A stretch of 64,000 nucleotides of DNA from Candidatus Scalindua japonica (GCF_002443295.1 NZ_BAOS01000029.1:90701-154700), one strand, 5' to 3'; numbered from the stretch's first letter, positions 17,475-26,962 are shown. Numbers and translations are program-made. Notes: generated by a model from the sequence alone, not told the origin.

Positions 17475-19847
17475 CTATTTAGTCATAATATGTAACAGCT
17501 CTCCGATCTTCGGTGAGAACTTTACAATAAGTCCGGCAAAAACTACTGAAACAATTGACATTAACTTGATAAGAATGTTTAGTGATGGTCCGGATGTGTC
17601 CTTAAACGGATCACCTACGGTATCACCAACAACAGCCGCTTTATGCGCATCTGAACCCTTACCGCCATGCTGTCCGGTTTCAATATACTTTTTTGCGTTG
17701 TCCCAGGCGCCACCTGCATTTGCCATGAATATGGCCAGGAGAAAGCCTGTTGACAATCCGCCAGCCAGGAGACCCATACTTCCGGGAACGCCTAAAACCA
17801 GCCCCACAGCAATAGGAATAAATATTGCCAGTAATGATGGAAGCATCATCTCCTTCTGAGCGCCTTTTGTACTTATGGCAACACATGACGCGTAGTCAGG
17901 CTGACCGGTACCGTCCATTATTCCAGCTATCTCCTTGAACTGCCTCCTTACCTCAGCTACCATCTGCGCCGCGGCCCTTCCGACGGCCTTCATCGTCAAT
18001 GCACAGAATACAAATGACACCATGGAACCCAGGAATAACCCGACAAGTACCTTAGGGTTCATCAGTGTTACTTTGTAATAACTCATCAGGTCTGCTATCT
18101 GTAGAGAGGTTGTATCTACCATGCGACCTGCTATTTCCACAGCGTGGACACCTGTCCTTTCAAGGCCAATTTTAACCTCTTCAACATACACTGCAAGTAA
18201 TGCCATAGCTGTTAATGCTGCTGAACCTATTGCAAAACCTTTACCTGTGGCTGCAGTTGTATTGCCAAGAGAATCGAGGGCATCCGTTCTCTCCCTTACT
18301 ATTGGTTCCTGCTCGCTCATCTCGGCGTTACCACCAGCATTATCGGCAATCGGGCCGTAAGCATCAGTAGCGAGTGTAATTCCAAGTGTTGACAGCATAC
18401 CCACTGCCGCAATAGCAATACCATAAAGCCCCATAGACGTATTTGAAAATCCACCGGCAAACATAAAGCTCAATATAATGGCTACGGCAATAGTTGTTAC
18501 AGGAATTATGGTTGACAGCATACCTGTAGCAACTCCATCTATAATCAGTGTAGCAGAACCTGTTTCTGCCTGAGCGGCAATACCTTTTGTCGGGCCATGA
18601 TCTGCTGATGTAAAGTATTCAGTTCCTTTACCTATCAAAATGCCGGCGATCAACCCTGTAACGATCGAACCCCAAATCCCAAAATGTCCAGGAAGCAGGA
18701 ACTTAATTATTACTGCAGAAGCTATCACAATCAGGATTGAACTAAGGTTTACCCCTTTTGACAGAGATTTGAGAAGTTCTTTCTGGGTTGCGCCTTCTTT
18801 TGTCTTGATAACTCTTATTCCAAAGATAGAGAGAATAATTCCAATACCTGCAATACACATGGGTAATACAAGTCCGGCAACGCCAAGACCACATGCAACA
18901 CCCAACGCCGCGCTTGCAAGTATTGAGGCGTAATAAGATTCATACAGATCCGCTCCCATTCCGGCCACATCACCAACGTTGTCACCAACGTTGTCAGCAA
19001 TAGTTGCGGGGTTTCGAGGATCATCTTCCGGGATGCCGGCTTCAACTTTCCCTACAAGGTCAGCTCCAACATCTGCTGCCTTTGTGAATATGCCTCCTCC
19101 GACTCTTGCGAAGAGCGCCTGGAAGCTTGCTCCCATACCAAAACAGGGGAGAATTACCGCTATTTCAGTCAGTGAAACATCTGTAAATTTTCTAAGGAAA
19201 AAGAACCAGATAGATACATCTAGAAGGCCCAATCCAACAACAATTAAACCCATTACCGCACCACTTCTGAAAGCTATCTTCAATCCCTGGTCGAGTGACT
19301 TCTTTGCTCCTTCGGTCGTCCTTGCACTCGCATTTGTCGCCATCTTCATGCCCAGATAACCGGCAAGTCCGGATAGAAACCCACTGGTGAGAAACGCAAA
19401 CGGCACAAAATTGGATTGTATCTTTAATCCAAAGGAGAGTGCGGCAAGAGCGAGAAATACAAATATGAAGAATATTGCTACAACCTTGTATTGCTGTTTT
19501 AAATATGCGTAAGCACCTTCACGGACATGCCCCGCGATTTCGACCATCTTTTTGTCGCCTTCGGGGTAACCCATCACTTCTTTATAGAATTTACGAACAA
19601 AGATCAGCGCGCAAACCGCTCCAAGAGGTGCAAGCCACCATAGCATGGGAATTGATTTGTCATGATAGGACTCATCTCTGTGAGCACTTTTAGCCGCTAC
19701 TGAATCTGCTTTGACTTGTTCGAGATGGGCCATGTCCTCATGGCCATCCAGTGACGCATATACTGCGCCTTGCGACATAAATATTGTAAAAATAAATAAT
19801 AGGATTACCTTACTCAGTAACCTACACCGGAAAAATTCTTTTACCAT
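17475..19847 (-). CDS. hppA: Membrane-bound ion-translocating pyrophosphatase
   Basis: A 790-residue integral membrane pyrophosphatase, which couples PPi hydrolysis to H+ (or Na+) pumping. All three acidic site blocks are present: DVGADLVGKVEAGIPEDDPRNP with DNVGDNVGD, DNAGGNAEMSEQEP, and GGAWDNAKKYIE with DAHKAAVVGDTVGDPFKDTSGPS (longer blocks cited only for their keys). The segment GNTTAATGKG has A and G at the two positions that mark the K+-dependent class (K and T in the other class). The N-terminus adds a cleavable-looking signal (about 12-31, ending VYA) and a polar stretch of about 35 residues before the usual first helix; the family is normally 660-720 residues. In anammox cells such pumps are thought to sit on the anammoxosome membrane. 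Confidence 0.95.
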   Translation of the reverse strand: MVKEFFRCRLLSKVILLFIFTIFMSQGAVYASLDGHEDMAHLEQVKADSVAAKSAHRDESYHDKSIPMLWWLAPLGAVCALIFVRKFYKEVMGYPEGDKKMVEIAGHVREGAYAYLKQQYKVVAIFFIFVFLALAALSFGLKIQSNFVPFAFLTSGFLSGLAGYLGMKMATNASARTTEGAKKSLDQGLKIAFRSGAVMGLIVVGLGLLDVSIWFFFLRKFTDVSLTEIAVILPCFGMGASFQALFARVGGGIFTKAADVGADLVGKVEAGIPEDDPRNPATIADNVGDNVGDVAGMGADLYESYYASILASAALGVACGLGVAGLVLPMCIAGIGIILSIFGIRVIKTKEGATQKELLKSLSKGVNLSSILIVIASAVIIKFLLPGHFGIWGSIVTGLIAGILIGKGTEYFTSADHGPTKGIAAQAETGSATLIIDGVATGMLSTIIPVTTIAVAIILSFMFAGGFSNTSMGLYGIAIAAVGMLSTLGITLATDAYGPIADNAGGNAEMSEQEPIVRERTDALDSLGNTTAATGKGFAIGSAALTAMALLAVYVEEVKIGLERTGVHAVEIAGRMVDTTSLQIADLMSYYKVTLMNPKVLVGLFLGSMVSFVFCALTMKAVGRAAAQMVAEVRRQFKEIAGIMDGTGQPDYASCVAISTKGAQKEMMLPSLLAIFIPIAVGLVLGVPGSMGLLAGGLSTGFLLAIFMANAGGAWDNAKKYIETGQHGGKGSDAHKAAVVGDTVGDPFKDTSGPSLNILIKLMSIVSVVFAGLIVKFSPKIGELLHIMTK

Positions 19848-19860
19848 TTAATTCACCTTT

Positions 19861-20712
19861 CTAAACTTTTTGTTCAAGTTGTAACATCTTTTCACTAATC
19901 TTCTCTATAAATTTCCCGGCTATCCCACCGGGATCGTCAGGATGCCTTTTCAGATAAGCATTCCATTCTTTTTTTGACTCGTTTGCATATGAAAACGCTT
20001 CTTTCTGCTTACCATCTTTTTCAGCCTGTAAAGACGCATGCCACAAAATGTGACACACCGTCCGTTCAATCACAATTCTTTTGCGAAGTAATGTATTATA
20101 ATTTAAAGATTTTCGTACCCAGTAAAGCGACTGTCTGTAATTATCCTTTCCGGTTTCCTCTTTAAGATGTTTTCTGTAGTAACTTGTATATTGAAAACTC
20201 TTTGAATCGAATTTGTGAAAGTATATATAACCAATTTCAAAGAGTAAATCACCATTTGTCGGATTTCTTGTAGCACCTTTTTCTGCAAACTCTAATCCAG
20301 CTTTAATCCATCTCCATTTGTTTTCCGGAGATTCCCACTCAAAAGCAATGTTATAGCACATATTCCACGCCTGAAATATCCACACAGCCGAGAAATGAGG
20401 CTGTAATTTTGCAATCATATTGTTTATGGCAAGCAACTCATAAAACTTTTTCTCTTCATACCTGGCGATACCCCGAATCCACAACAAATCTACCAGAATA
20501 CCCCTGAAACTGCCAAGAAGTGCTGTTGGTATAACTTCTAATGGTGCAAGGTCTGTATGGAGAGCATCAGGCCCCCTCCTGAAATGATCAATTTTGTATT
20601 GTAAAAAGAACAATCCTGAAAGTAATAGTACTATTAATAATGGTATTATTGCTATTTTTGGTAATGAGTACTTTTTCATACCAAGTACAACCTGCCTGTT
20701 ACAGACAAGCAA
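19861..20712 (-). CDS. Membrane-anchored TPR-like protein of unknown function
   Basis: A 283-residue protein with one N-terminal membrane helix (IAIIPLLIVLLLSGLFFLQ) and a helical body outside. Segments such as FYELLAINNMIAKLQPHFSAVWIFQAW and KAGLEFAEKGATRNPTNGDLLFEIGYIYF (given by their keys AIN, NPTNGDLLFEIG) have the pattern of TPR-like helical pairs. ATG 20679 (MKKYSLPK) is a better start than 20712 because the signal anchor begins there. It ends 14 bases before the pyrophosphatase start and may be co-transcribed with it. I do not know a function. Confidence 0.7.
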   Translation of the reverse strand: MLVCNRQVVLGMKKYSLPKIAIIPLLIVLLLSGLFFLQYKIDHFRRGPDALHTDLAPLEVIPTALLGSFRGILVDLLWIRGIARYEEKKFYELLAINNMIAKLQPHFSAVWIFQAWNMCYNIAFEWESPENKWRWIKAGLEFAEKGATRNPTNGDLLFEIGYIYFHKFDSKSFQYTSYYRKHLKEETGKDNYRQSLYWVRKSLNYNTLLRKRIVIERTVCHILWHASLQAEKDGKQKEAFSYANESKKEWNAYLKRHPDDPGGIAGKFIEKISEKMLQLEQKV

Positions 20713-20921
20713 CTATCAAATAAACATTTATTATAAAAGAATAGCTAAATTAATACATAAAAATTCCCTGGTTACCAGAAATTGTCAGTGGACAGCCTGC
20801 CGGACACTACTTGAATACAACGTTATCAAATAATTTTTTCTTTAGTACCTCTAAGATGTTGTATAATAATGTATTAAGATCACATTTGGTAGCTAAAAAA
20901 AGAAATTTTTGGCTTACTGGA

Positions 20922-22211
20922 CTAAGCTACCTCTTTTTTCTTAAAAACTATAAACGATAGGGGAAAACAAACGATAGTATATAAAACCGCATAACCAAAA
21001 CCCATAAATATTTTTTTAAATGGGATGTTTATACCATCAATAAAATACTTTTCAACACTGAAATATCTGAAATCAGGCAGGATATAGCTTAGTAAAAGTA
21101 TCGGGTTTTTAATAATATTATTTAGGTATATTAAAAAAATATTCGATTTCCGTATTACCTTGGATATTCCGTACTCATGTTCACTTATCTCAAAAACATT
21201 AATAACTGTTGATATGTCGCGCATAAAGTCGGTTATATTACCACAAAAGAAGACAAATAAACAGAAGAGAATATTAACAGGAAGAGAAAGGAAAGTAGAT
21301 CCAAATACAGCAATTATCATCATTAAAAAAAATTGAATTGCTATTAATATTAATCCTTTCATATAATTATATCCAAAACTTTTTCCCCCCCAGAAAATCC
21401 TTAAACTTCCTTCACGCATACCTAAATAATCGCCTGAATTTCTAGGCGATACGACTATCGTCAATTCGCCACTTCCATCCAGGGATTTACCATTTAATCT
21501 CAAATAGAACGGTTTATTACGCGATATTTCTATTGATTTGTTCAATACTTTTGCTGAGTTTGGATTGATAATCTTTATTTTTACCGGAAATTTTCTGCTG
21601 GATTTCTTTTGACCTTCTATTAAGAAGTCAGCTTCAATCACCAGGTCATCGTTTTTGTCTTTAGTATATAATCCCTCAAATTTCCACACTGAGGCTTCGT
21701 TTCCTCCTCCTTCTATCCATGAAACATTTCCAATTTTTTTTACAGAATCGCCTGTTGTCTCTAATTTTACAGGACCAAACAGTTCCCTGGCCGGAAGCCC
21801 GCAACTACCATTGCCGGTTTGTTTAAAGGCTGTAGATCTGATCAATGCATAGCTTGCACTACCCATTATCAGTAGCAATACTCCAATTATATATATAAAA
21901 CCAATTATTTTCCCAAAAATAATATTGATTCGATAAACAGGCTTTGTAGTTACCGTAGAAAGGATCCTGTTCTCTATATCAGACGGAATTGATGATGCCG
22001 AGAGTAAAATTGCAGCCAGTGTACCAAAAAAGGTAATAGAACGGAAGCATATAGATTCAACGATCTTTATTTTTTCCCTGCCATCACCAACAACCGGCAT
22101 GAAGACGGAGCAGTAGATCGAAACTAGGCCAAGAGTAATAAAGATAAGTAATGTCTTATTTCTAACTGCTTCCTTAAACGTCTGTTTTGCTATTACTAGT
22201 ATTTGTTGCAT
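20922..22211 (-). CDS. ABC-2 type exporter permease
   Basis: A 429-residue permease. Its N-terminus (IAKQTFKEAVRNKTLLIF) is typical of ABC-2 permeases. The first two membrane segments lie at about 22-42 and 58-72. IPSDIENRILSTVTTKPVYR is the cytoplasmic coupling loop. A long soluble domain (about 130-270) stands between membrane segments, followed by four more. Its start overlaps the ATPase gene by 38 bases. Substrate cannot be inferred. Confidence 0.88.
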   Translation of the reverse strand: MQQILVIAKQTFKEAVRNKTLLIFITLGLVSIYCSVFMPVVGDGREKIKIVESICFRSITFFGTLAAILLSASSIPSDIENRILSTVTTKPVYRINIIFGKIIGFIYIIGVLLLIMGSASYALIRSTAFKQTGNGSCGLPARELFGPVKLETTGDSVKKIGNVSWIEGGGNEASVWKFEGLYTKDKNDDLVIEADFLIEGQKKSSRKFPVKIKIINPNSAKVLNKSIEISRNKPFYLRLNGKSLDGSGELTIVVSPRNSGDYLGMREGSLRIFWGGKSFGYNYMKGLILIAIQFFLMMIIAVFGSTFLSLPVNILFCLFVFFCGNITDFMRDISTVINVFEISEHEYGISKVIRKSNIFLIYLNNIIKNPILLLSYILPDFRYFSVEKYFIDGINIPFKKIFMGFGYAVLYTIVCFPLSFIVFKKKEVA

Positions 22212-23070
22212 AGATTCTTAAGAATAAGTCTTCAAGTGTTCCAGAAGAATTTTTGATTGAGACAACTTCGCCATGTTTTGCCTGTATAAACCCCTTAACT
22301 TCCTCTATTGCCTCATTTGAAAGATTGCGAACCAGTATTTCTGCAATCTCTTTGCTGGAAATCAAGTCACCAATTGTGCCTGATATTCGGAGTTCGCCTT
22401 TATCGAGTATCGCAACTCTATCACAAATATCCTGTACGTCGGACAAAAGATGTGAGCACAAAAGAACGGTTTTTCCCTGGGCTTTTAATTCAACAATTAG
22501 GTCCTTTGTTTCTTTAGTACCGATAGGATCAAGCCCGCTGGTGGGTTCGTCAAGGATTATTAAGTCAGGATTATTTATCAGTGCCTGTGCAATGCCAATT
22601 CTCCGTAACATTCCTTTAGAATATTGTTTAAGAGGTCTTTTCCTCACAAATTCCAGCCCTACCCGCTTTAAGAGACTGTTTATCCTTAATTTCCTCTCTC
22701 TTCCCGGTATTCTAAACAACTGACCATAAAAGTTTAAGGTTTCATCCGCATTGAGAAACCTATAAAAGCAGGATTCTTCAGGTAGAAAACCGACTCTGTT
22801 TTTTACGGACACATCATCTGTTGTCTTTCCTAAAATGTTTGCCTTGCCTTCTGTGGGAAATATTAATCCTAAGAGAAGTTTTAACGTAGTTGTTTTTCCG
22901 GAACCGTTAGGGCCAAGCAGGCCGAAAATTTCGCCTTTTTGAATGACGATATTTAATTTATTAAGAGCTAATACCTTTCTGCGTCCCCAAAAATGTTTGT
23001 ACGCCTTTGTCAAATTCTCAGTTTTTATGGCAATATCGTCGTTCAATTTCCAGGCCTTTCCAGGTAACAA
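22174..23070 (-). CDS. ABC transporter ATP-binding protein (ABC-2 exporter)
   Basis: A 298-residue ATPase with Walker A GPNGSGKTT, signature YSKGMLRRIG, Walker B LIILDEPTSGLDP and H-loop LLCSHLLSD. The signature form KGM and the C-terminal LEDLFLRI are typical of CcmA/NatA-type exporters. An internal TTG start at residue 9 is possible; the first eight residues are not family-like. It pairs with the overlapping permease gene. Confidence 0.92.
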   Translation of the reverse strand: MLPGKAWKLNDDIAIKTENLTKAYKHFWGRRKVLALNKLNIVIQKGEIFGLLGPNGSGKTTTLKLLLGLIFPTEGKANILGKTTDDVSVKNRVGFLPEESCFYRFLNADETLNFYGQLFRIPGRERKLRINSLLKRVGLEFVRKRPLKQYSKGMLRRIGIAQALINNPDLIILDEPTSGLDPIGTKETKDLIVELKAQGKTVLLCSHLLSDVQDICDRVAILDKGELRISGTIGDLISSKEIAEILVRNLSNEAIEEVKGFIQAKHGEVVSIKNSSGTLEDLFLRIYATNTSNSKTDV

Positions 23071-23289
23071 CAGGGTTGTTTACAGTTAAGCAATATTATT
23101 ATACAGAGAATATCCTTGTTTTTCGCTAAGTGTGCAAAAATACACAATTTAGCATAGAAGTCAAGTGAAATATCGCTGTACAATCTGAAGGTATGAGGTG
23201 CACAAACATTAAATAAAAAAACAATCATAAGCACTTGTCGTTAATACACTAAGATACCAGAAATAATAATCTATTCCAATCTGGACGAC

Positions 23290-23318
23290 TTGTAATTGAA
23301 CACCGGTAAATATATAAT
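23290..23318 (+). promoter_or_regulatory. Candidate promoter of the zinc-ribbon gene at 23401
   Basis: TTGTAA, 17 bases, TATAAT. Transcription would begin near 23325, giving a leader of about 75 bases. The rest of 23071-23289 shows no coding sequence that I can support. Confidence 0.5.
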
Positions 23319-23400
23319 ACTATGAATGCAATTATTAAAACCCGGATGATGGGAACAATGTTAGCCAGAATATTGTATGTATGGTTAAGGAGGGAAAAAT

Positions 23401-23673
23401 ATGAAGAATGTCTCTGATTATTCAAAACCAAATAGCAAAAAGGTGAAATTAAAAGGTGAAAGCAAGGCAGGTATTATTAAAGGTGCTATCTCAAAGCAAA
23501 AGAGGATATGTTTGAAATGTGGAGAGAAATTCCCTAGTAAAGGTCCTTATAACCGTATTTGCGATAAATGTAGCTCAACGAACGAAAGAGTTGCATCAAG
23601 CACATATGCCGTAAGGAATAGTACTCCTTCGGAGCCAAACACTTTAGAAAAGCGTTTTTATGGACAAAATTAG
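23401..23673 (+). CDS. Small zinc-ribbon protein of unknown function
   Basis: A 90-residue basic protein. The N-terminal half is lysine-rich and without visible fold. Residues about 36-58 form one zinc ribbon: ICLKCGEKFPSKGPYNRICDKC, i.e. CxxCG-x13-CxxC (given by pattern). This resembles the single ribbons seen in small planctomycete and proteobacterial regulators with FxSxGPxNRxCxxC, whose function is unknown. AAGGAGG stands six bases before the ATG, the strongest ribosome site in the region. A good promoter lies upstream and a strong terminator structure downstream, so it is a monocistronic unit. Confidence 0.75.
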   Translation: MKNVSDYSKPNSKKVKLKGESKAGIIKGAISKQKRICLKCGEKFPSKGPYNRICDKCSSTNERVASSTYAVRNSTPSEPNTLEKRFYGQN

Positions 23674-23711
23674 TAATTTACTTTTAATTTCTTGACAAAG
23701 TATCAACCCGG

Positions 23712-23821
23712 CAGGTTGTCCGAGGATAGATAAGTATTAAAACTATTTATATCTATTACTCCCCCTTTTGTTAATAGGTAAGTTTTAGAAGTTTATATTC
23801 TCGGACTGCCTGTTTTTTTTT
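23712..23821 (+). terminator. Terminator-like long stem with inner pairing
   Basis: CAGG (23712-23715) and GTCCGAG (23718-23724) pair with CTCGGAC (23800-23806) and CCTG (23809-23812); nine U follow (23813-23821). The 75-base loop contains additional pairings: ATAGAT with ATCTAT (23726-23731 / 23751-23756) or, exclusive of it, TAAAACT with AGTTTTA (23738-23744 / 23781-23787). It could be a large terminator of the upstream gene or a separate structured RNA. Confidence 0.6.
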
Positions 23822-23903
23822 ATCCACAATGGTTTCTTAAACACCATCTATTTAGATACCCAACCGTCAAATCATTGGCTCTTTCTTTTTTCGTTTGCAT
23901 AAA

Positions 23904-24302
23904 TTAAATAATCTTATTATTTATCATATCCTGGTTTTTCAAACTACCATGTACCTCACTAAAACAAAGCAAAAATGAGGTTTCATTGCCTATATTTTCT
24001 ATCGCATGCGTAACCTCCGGAGGGATAATAAACAATTTTTTATCACTATTTTCTATTATTTTTTCTTCTTTCTCATTTGTGTTGTTATCTACAACCAGTA
24101 ACCTGCAAGTGCTTCCTATGATCAGAATGTTTTCAGTCTTATTAATATGATAATGGTTTCCCCTTACTGCTCCGGGTTTCATACTCACCATATGAATATC
24201 ACTTATTTTATCGTTTTTTATGTCATCATCCGTGATCGGCCTTATGCACCAGCCGCGATCATCCTGATAAAACTCAATATTTTTAATTTGAATAATACCC
24301 AT
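23904..24302 (-). CDS. Cupin-domain protein
   Basis: A 132-residue small cupin. The metal-binding motif is visible as PGAVRGNHYHINKTEN (G-x5-H-x-H-x4-E) in the first half and PPEVTHAIENIG in the second (H). The opening resembles the WxcM/FdtA-like sugar epimerase group (DDRGWCIRPI). Such proteins modify dTDP-sugars or sense small ligands. It stands alone between the structured element at 23.7 kb and dinB. Confidence 0.75.
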   Translation of the reverse strand: MGIIQIKNIEFYQDDRGWCIRPITDDDIKNDKISDIHMVSMKPGAVRGNHYHINKTENILIIGSTCRLLVVDNNTNEKEEKIIENSDKKLFIIPPEVTHAIENIGNETSFLLCFSEVHGSLKNQDMINNKII

Positions 24303-24532
24303 GCCAGAACATCATTAAAAAAGTAAAAACTCACTATTCATTCAGATAAAAAATAAACATCTTTTCATTGATCAATTTTCCAATAACATCATTTGTCATT
24401 ATCAGATAAAAACTCGGTTACCTTTTCTCCGATTTCGTGTGTAGTACGGAAGTATGTCCTGTTTTTTTTTGAGAGGATAAACAGGCCATTTCCAGTCATC
24501 AAAAGAAAATGCGCATGTTCCAATTTTAATCA

Positions 24533-25759
24533 TTAATAACTTACCCTTCTTATACCTGCAGGTCTCCATGCGGGGGCAATAACTCCTTTATGTGAATACC
24601 TGTCAAGAAGCCTTGCCTGTGTTATACTGAATTCACCGTATCTGTCATTTATTTTATCCATGGCTTTCAAGACAGATATTCTGTCTCTGTCTTTTTTGAA
24701 AAGGGGTATCTGGCAGTAATCGGTTACAAGGTTTGAGACACTCACACCAAGTAATCGTACCGTATATTTAAGCCTTACCCTTTTTACTATATCGAGTGCC
24801 ACAAGGTATATTTCAAATCCGTCGTTTATATATTCTTTAATAGTACATCTTTTTGTAAAGGTGTGAAAATTCGAATATCTTATGGTCATGGTTACCGTTT
24901 TGCCGAAATAGTGACTGCGGCGTAATCGCCTTCCCACCATTTCCGAGAGTTGTAATATATACCTCTCCATCTCTTCACCGTTTGTTACATTTCTCGCAAG
25001 GGTCATGCTATGGCCCACAGATTTTGCATCCGGCGTGTCCTCAATCGGGACAACGGGGCCTTCGTCTATTCCCAGGCCCATCTGGTGAAGTTTGTTGCCG
25101 ATAATACCAAATTTACTTACCAACTTTTTTATCGGGAATCTCCCCAGCTCTCCACACGTCTTAACGCCCATAGCATCAAGATGTTTTTCCAGTCGTGACC
25201 CTATCCCACAGAGTTCGCTTACCGGTAAGTCTTCAAGGATTTCAGTAACAGCTCCGGGGTGTATTGTCGTAAACCCGTCCGGTTTCTGCATATTGCCGGC
25301 CAGTTTTGCCAGCAGCTTGTTAGGCCCCACGCCGATGGAGCAGGTAAGCCCAAATCCTCTCCTGATTTTTTTCTTAATCAGCATGGCAATAGCTTCCGGT
25401 TTACCAAAAAGATAGAGAGACCCCGTTATATCAAGAAATGCCTCATCAACTGAGTATACTTCCACCAGCGGTGTATAGTCCCCGTAAAGCCGGACAAGGC
25501 GTGTACAGGTGTCTGTATACATTTTATTATTACCAGCAACAAATATTATGTCAGGGCAGAGTTTCTTTGCCTCCGGGACAGTCATGCCAACCTTAACACC
25601 ATAAGCCCTGGCTTCATATGAAGAGGTGGTAATAACAGTCCTCTGCTGCGCACCGATAACAGCCACGGGCTTGTCCCTGAGTGACGGCTTAGACTGCTGC
25701 TCCACAGAGGCAAAAAAGGCATTCATATCTACGTGCATTATTGTTTTGTTGTTGGACAT
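24533..25759 (-). CDS. dinB: DNA polymerase IV (Y family)
   Basis: A 408-residue Y-family translesion polymerase. Catalytic acids are D11 (HVDMNAFFASVEQ) and D105-E106 (YSVDEAFLDI). The steric-gate aromatic F15-F16, the CSIGVGPNKLLAKLAG fingers segment, the SELCGIGSRLEKHLDAMG HhH region and the C-terminal little-finger domain are all present. It lies 300 bases downstream of the lexA and DUF6504-like genes in the same direction, which suggests SOS control. No LexA box was seen directly before it. Confidence 0.96.
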   Translation of the reverse strand: MSNNKTIMHVDMNAFFASVEQQSKPSLRDKPVAVIGAQQRTVITTSSYEARAYGVKVGMTVPEAKKLCPDIIFVAGNNKMYTDTCTRLVRLYGDYTPLVEVYSVDEAFLDITGSLYLFGKPEAIAMLIKKKIRRGFGLTCSIGVGPNKLLAKLAGNMQKPDGFTTIHPGAVTEILEDLPVSELCGIGSRLEKHLDAMGVKTCGELGRFPIKKLVSKFGIIGNKLHQMGLGIDEGPVVPIEDTPDAKSVGHSMTLARNVTNGEEMERYILQLSEMVGRRLRRSHYFGKTVTMTIRYSNFHTFTKRCTIKEYINDGFEIYLVALDIVKRVRLKYTVRLLGVSVSNLVTDYCQIPLFKKDRDRISVLKAMDKINDRYGEFSITQARLLDRYSHKGVIAPAWRPAGIRRVSY

Positions 25760-25787
25760 TGTATTTATTACTATTACCAGTTAAAAT

Positions 25788-25844
25788 AAATACGAATTTC
25801 GAATATCGAAATTCGAAACAAATACAAAACTCGAATATCAAATG
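25788..25844. repeat. Palindromic TTCGAATATCGAA repeat, left copy
   Basis: GAATTTCG (25794-25801) and CGAAATTC (25807-25814) form an eight-base palindrome with loop AATAT. It is followed by ACAAATACAAAACTCGAATATC. Related inverted sequence lies at 25994-26044 on the other side of this gene-free stretch. Confidence 0.5.
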
Positions 25845-25993
25845 ATCAAGACTTTATTTGCTCTTACGCAATATAGAGCCAACAATATTCATTAGCTCTG
25901 TAATTGTATGTATTAACGTTTTCTTTTCTCTCTATATTATATTTATATAGGAGGCTAAAGAGATTCCAAGGTGCGATCTTGCAAGTCATACGG

Positions 25994-26044
25994 TTTTGAA
26001 TTTCTCATTTTTGCTCTTCGACTTTGTTTCGTATTTCGTGCTTC
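25994..26044. repeat. Related repeat, right copy in opposite orientation
   Basis: The reverse complement carries the same words as the left copy: GAAGCACGAAATACGAAACAAAGTCGAA. Together with 25788-25844 it frames 150 bases that hold no gene. Confidence 0.4.
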
Positions 26045-26066
26045 ATTCTTTCAGTTTTCTCTATGA

Positions 26067-26330
26067 CTACCCTTCCACCTCCACAGCCATAAGCTTCCAT
26101 ACCATAGTCTCTGTGTTGTATGCGATTTCGTACAGGTCCTGACCGTCTGTAACTGAAAAATAGTGAATAGAGGCTTTCCCCTCTCTGCCGGTCCACGTAT
26201 AGGTCACTTCCTTGATACGATACTGTCTTTCTCTCCATATAAACCATACCGGCTTTATCTTCTTCCCGCCAATACAATCAGCGCCAAAAACCACTCCTGC
26301 TCTTATAGGTTCACCTATTTCCGTAATCAT
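26067..26330 (-). CDS. DUF6504-like small protein next to lexA
   Basis: An 87-residue protein that resembles the DUF6504 group: IKPVWFIWRERQYRIKEVTYTW, followed by FSVTDGQDLYEIAYN and MVWKLMAVEVE (keys: F-x-W-x-x-R-x-Y, DG, YE). Members are found next to Y-family polymerases and other mutasome genes. It starts three bases after the lexA stop, so it belongs to the lexA operon. Function unknown; a role in SOS mutagenesis is an inference from position. Confidence 0.7.
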   Translation of the reverse strand: MITEIGEPIRAGVVFGADCIGGKKIKPVWFIWRERQYRIKEVTYTWTGREGKASIHYFSVTDGQDLYEIAYNTETMVWKLMAVEVEG

Positions 26331-26333
26331 AAT

Positions 26334-26954
26334 TTATTCAATTTGCCTTAACACTGTCACTACCTTTCCAGCTATCATCATCTCATGTGTCTGGTTTCCT
26401 CTGATAACTATTGGCTTCATGGTTGGATTTGCCGGCTCCAGGTAAACATTATTGTTCCCCTTGATAAATCTCTTAACCGTTGCCTCTTCATTAATAATGG
26501 CAACTACTATATCACCATTCTCCGCAGTTTGCTGGGACTTAACTAATACAAAATCACCGTCCTGGATATGAGCATCTATCATGCTGTCCCCTTCTACTCT
26601 CAGAAAAAAGGTATTATCCCAACGGGCTATCGATGTGTCTATGGCCAGATGTCCGGTAATATCTTCAACTGCAAGGTGAGGTAATCCAGCCCTGACCCTT
26701 CCGATGACGGGTATCAGTTTTGTATGGTTTTCCGGTGTTTCCACACAAAGTTCGATTGCCCTTGGGCTGTTTGGTATCCTCTTTATGTAGCCTTTACGCT
26801 CAAGTATGTCCAGATACTTCTTTACACTATTGGTACTCGCCAGTTTAAGGTGATATACCATCTCCCGAATAGTAGGCGGATAGCCGTTTTCCCGGATATA
26901 TTTCGTCAAAAATGACAGGAAATTATGTTGTTTCTTTGTAAGTTTATCTTTCAT
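26334..26954 (-). CDS. lexA: SOS repressor LexA
   Basis: A 206-residue LexA. The winged-helix N-terminus has the usual NGYPPTIREM and STNSVKKYLDILERKGYI. The self-cleavage site is A89-G90 (RVRAG), and the serine-lysine dyad is S124 (EGDSMIDA) and K161 (EATVKRF). A LexA box lies 9-20 bases upstream of the ATG, so it represses itself. There is no clear Shine-Dalgarno. The next gene downstream is the DUF6504-like one and then dinB. Confidence 0.96.
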   Translation of the reverse strand: MKDKLTKKQHNFLSFLTKYIRENGYPPTIREMVYHLKLASTNSVKKYLDILERKGYIKRIPNSPRAIELCVETPENHTKLIPVIGRVRAGLPHLAVEDITGHLAIDTSIARWDNTFFLRVEGDSMIDAHIQDGDFVLVKSQQTAENGDIVVAIINEEATVKRFIKGNNNVYLEPANPTMKPIVIRGNQTHEMMIAGKVVTVLRQIE

Positions 26955-26962
26955 AATAAGGT

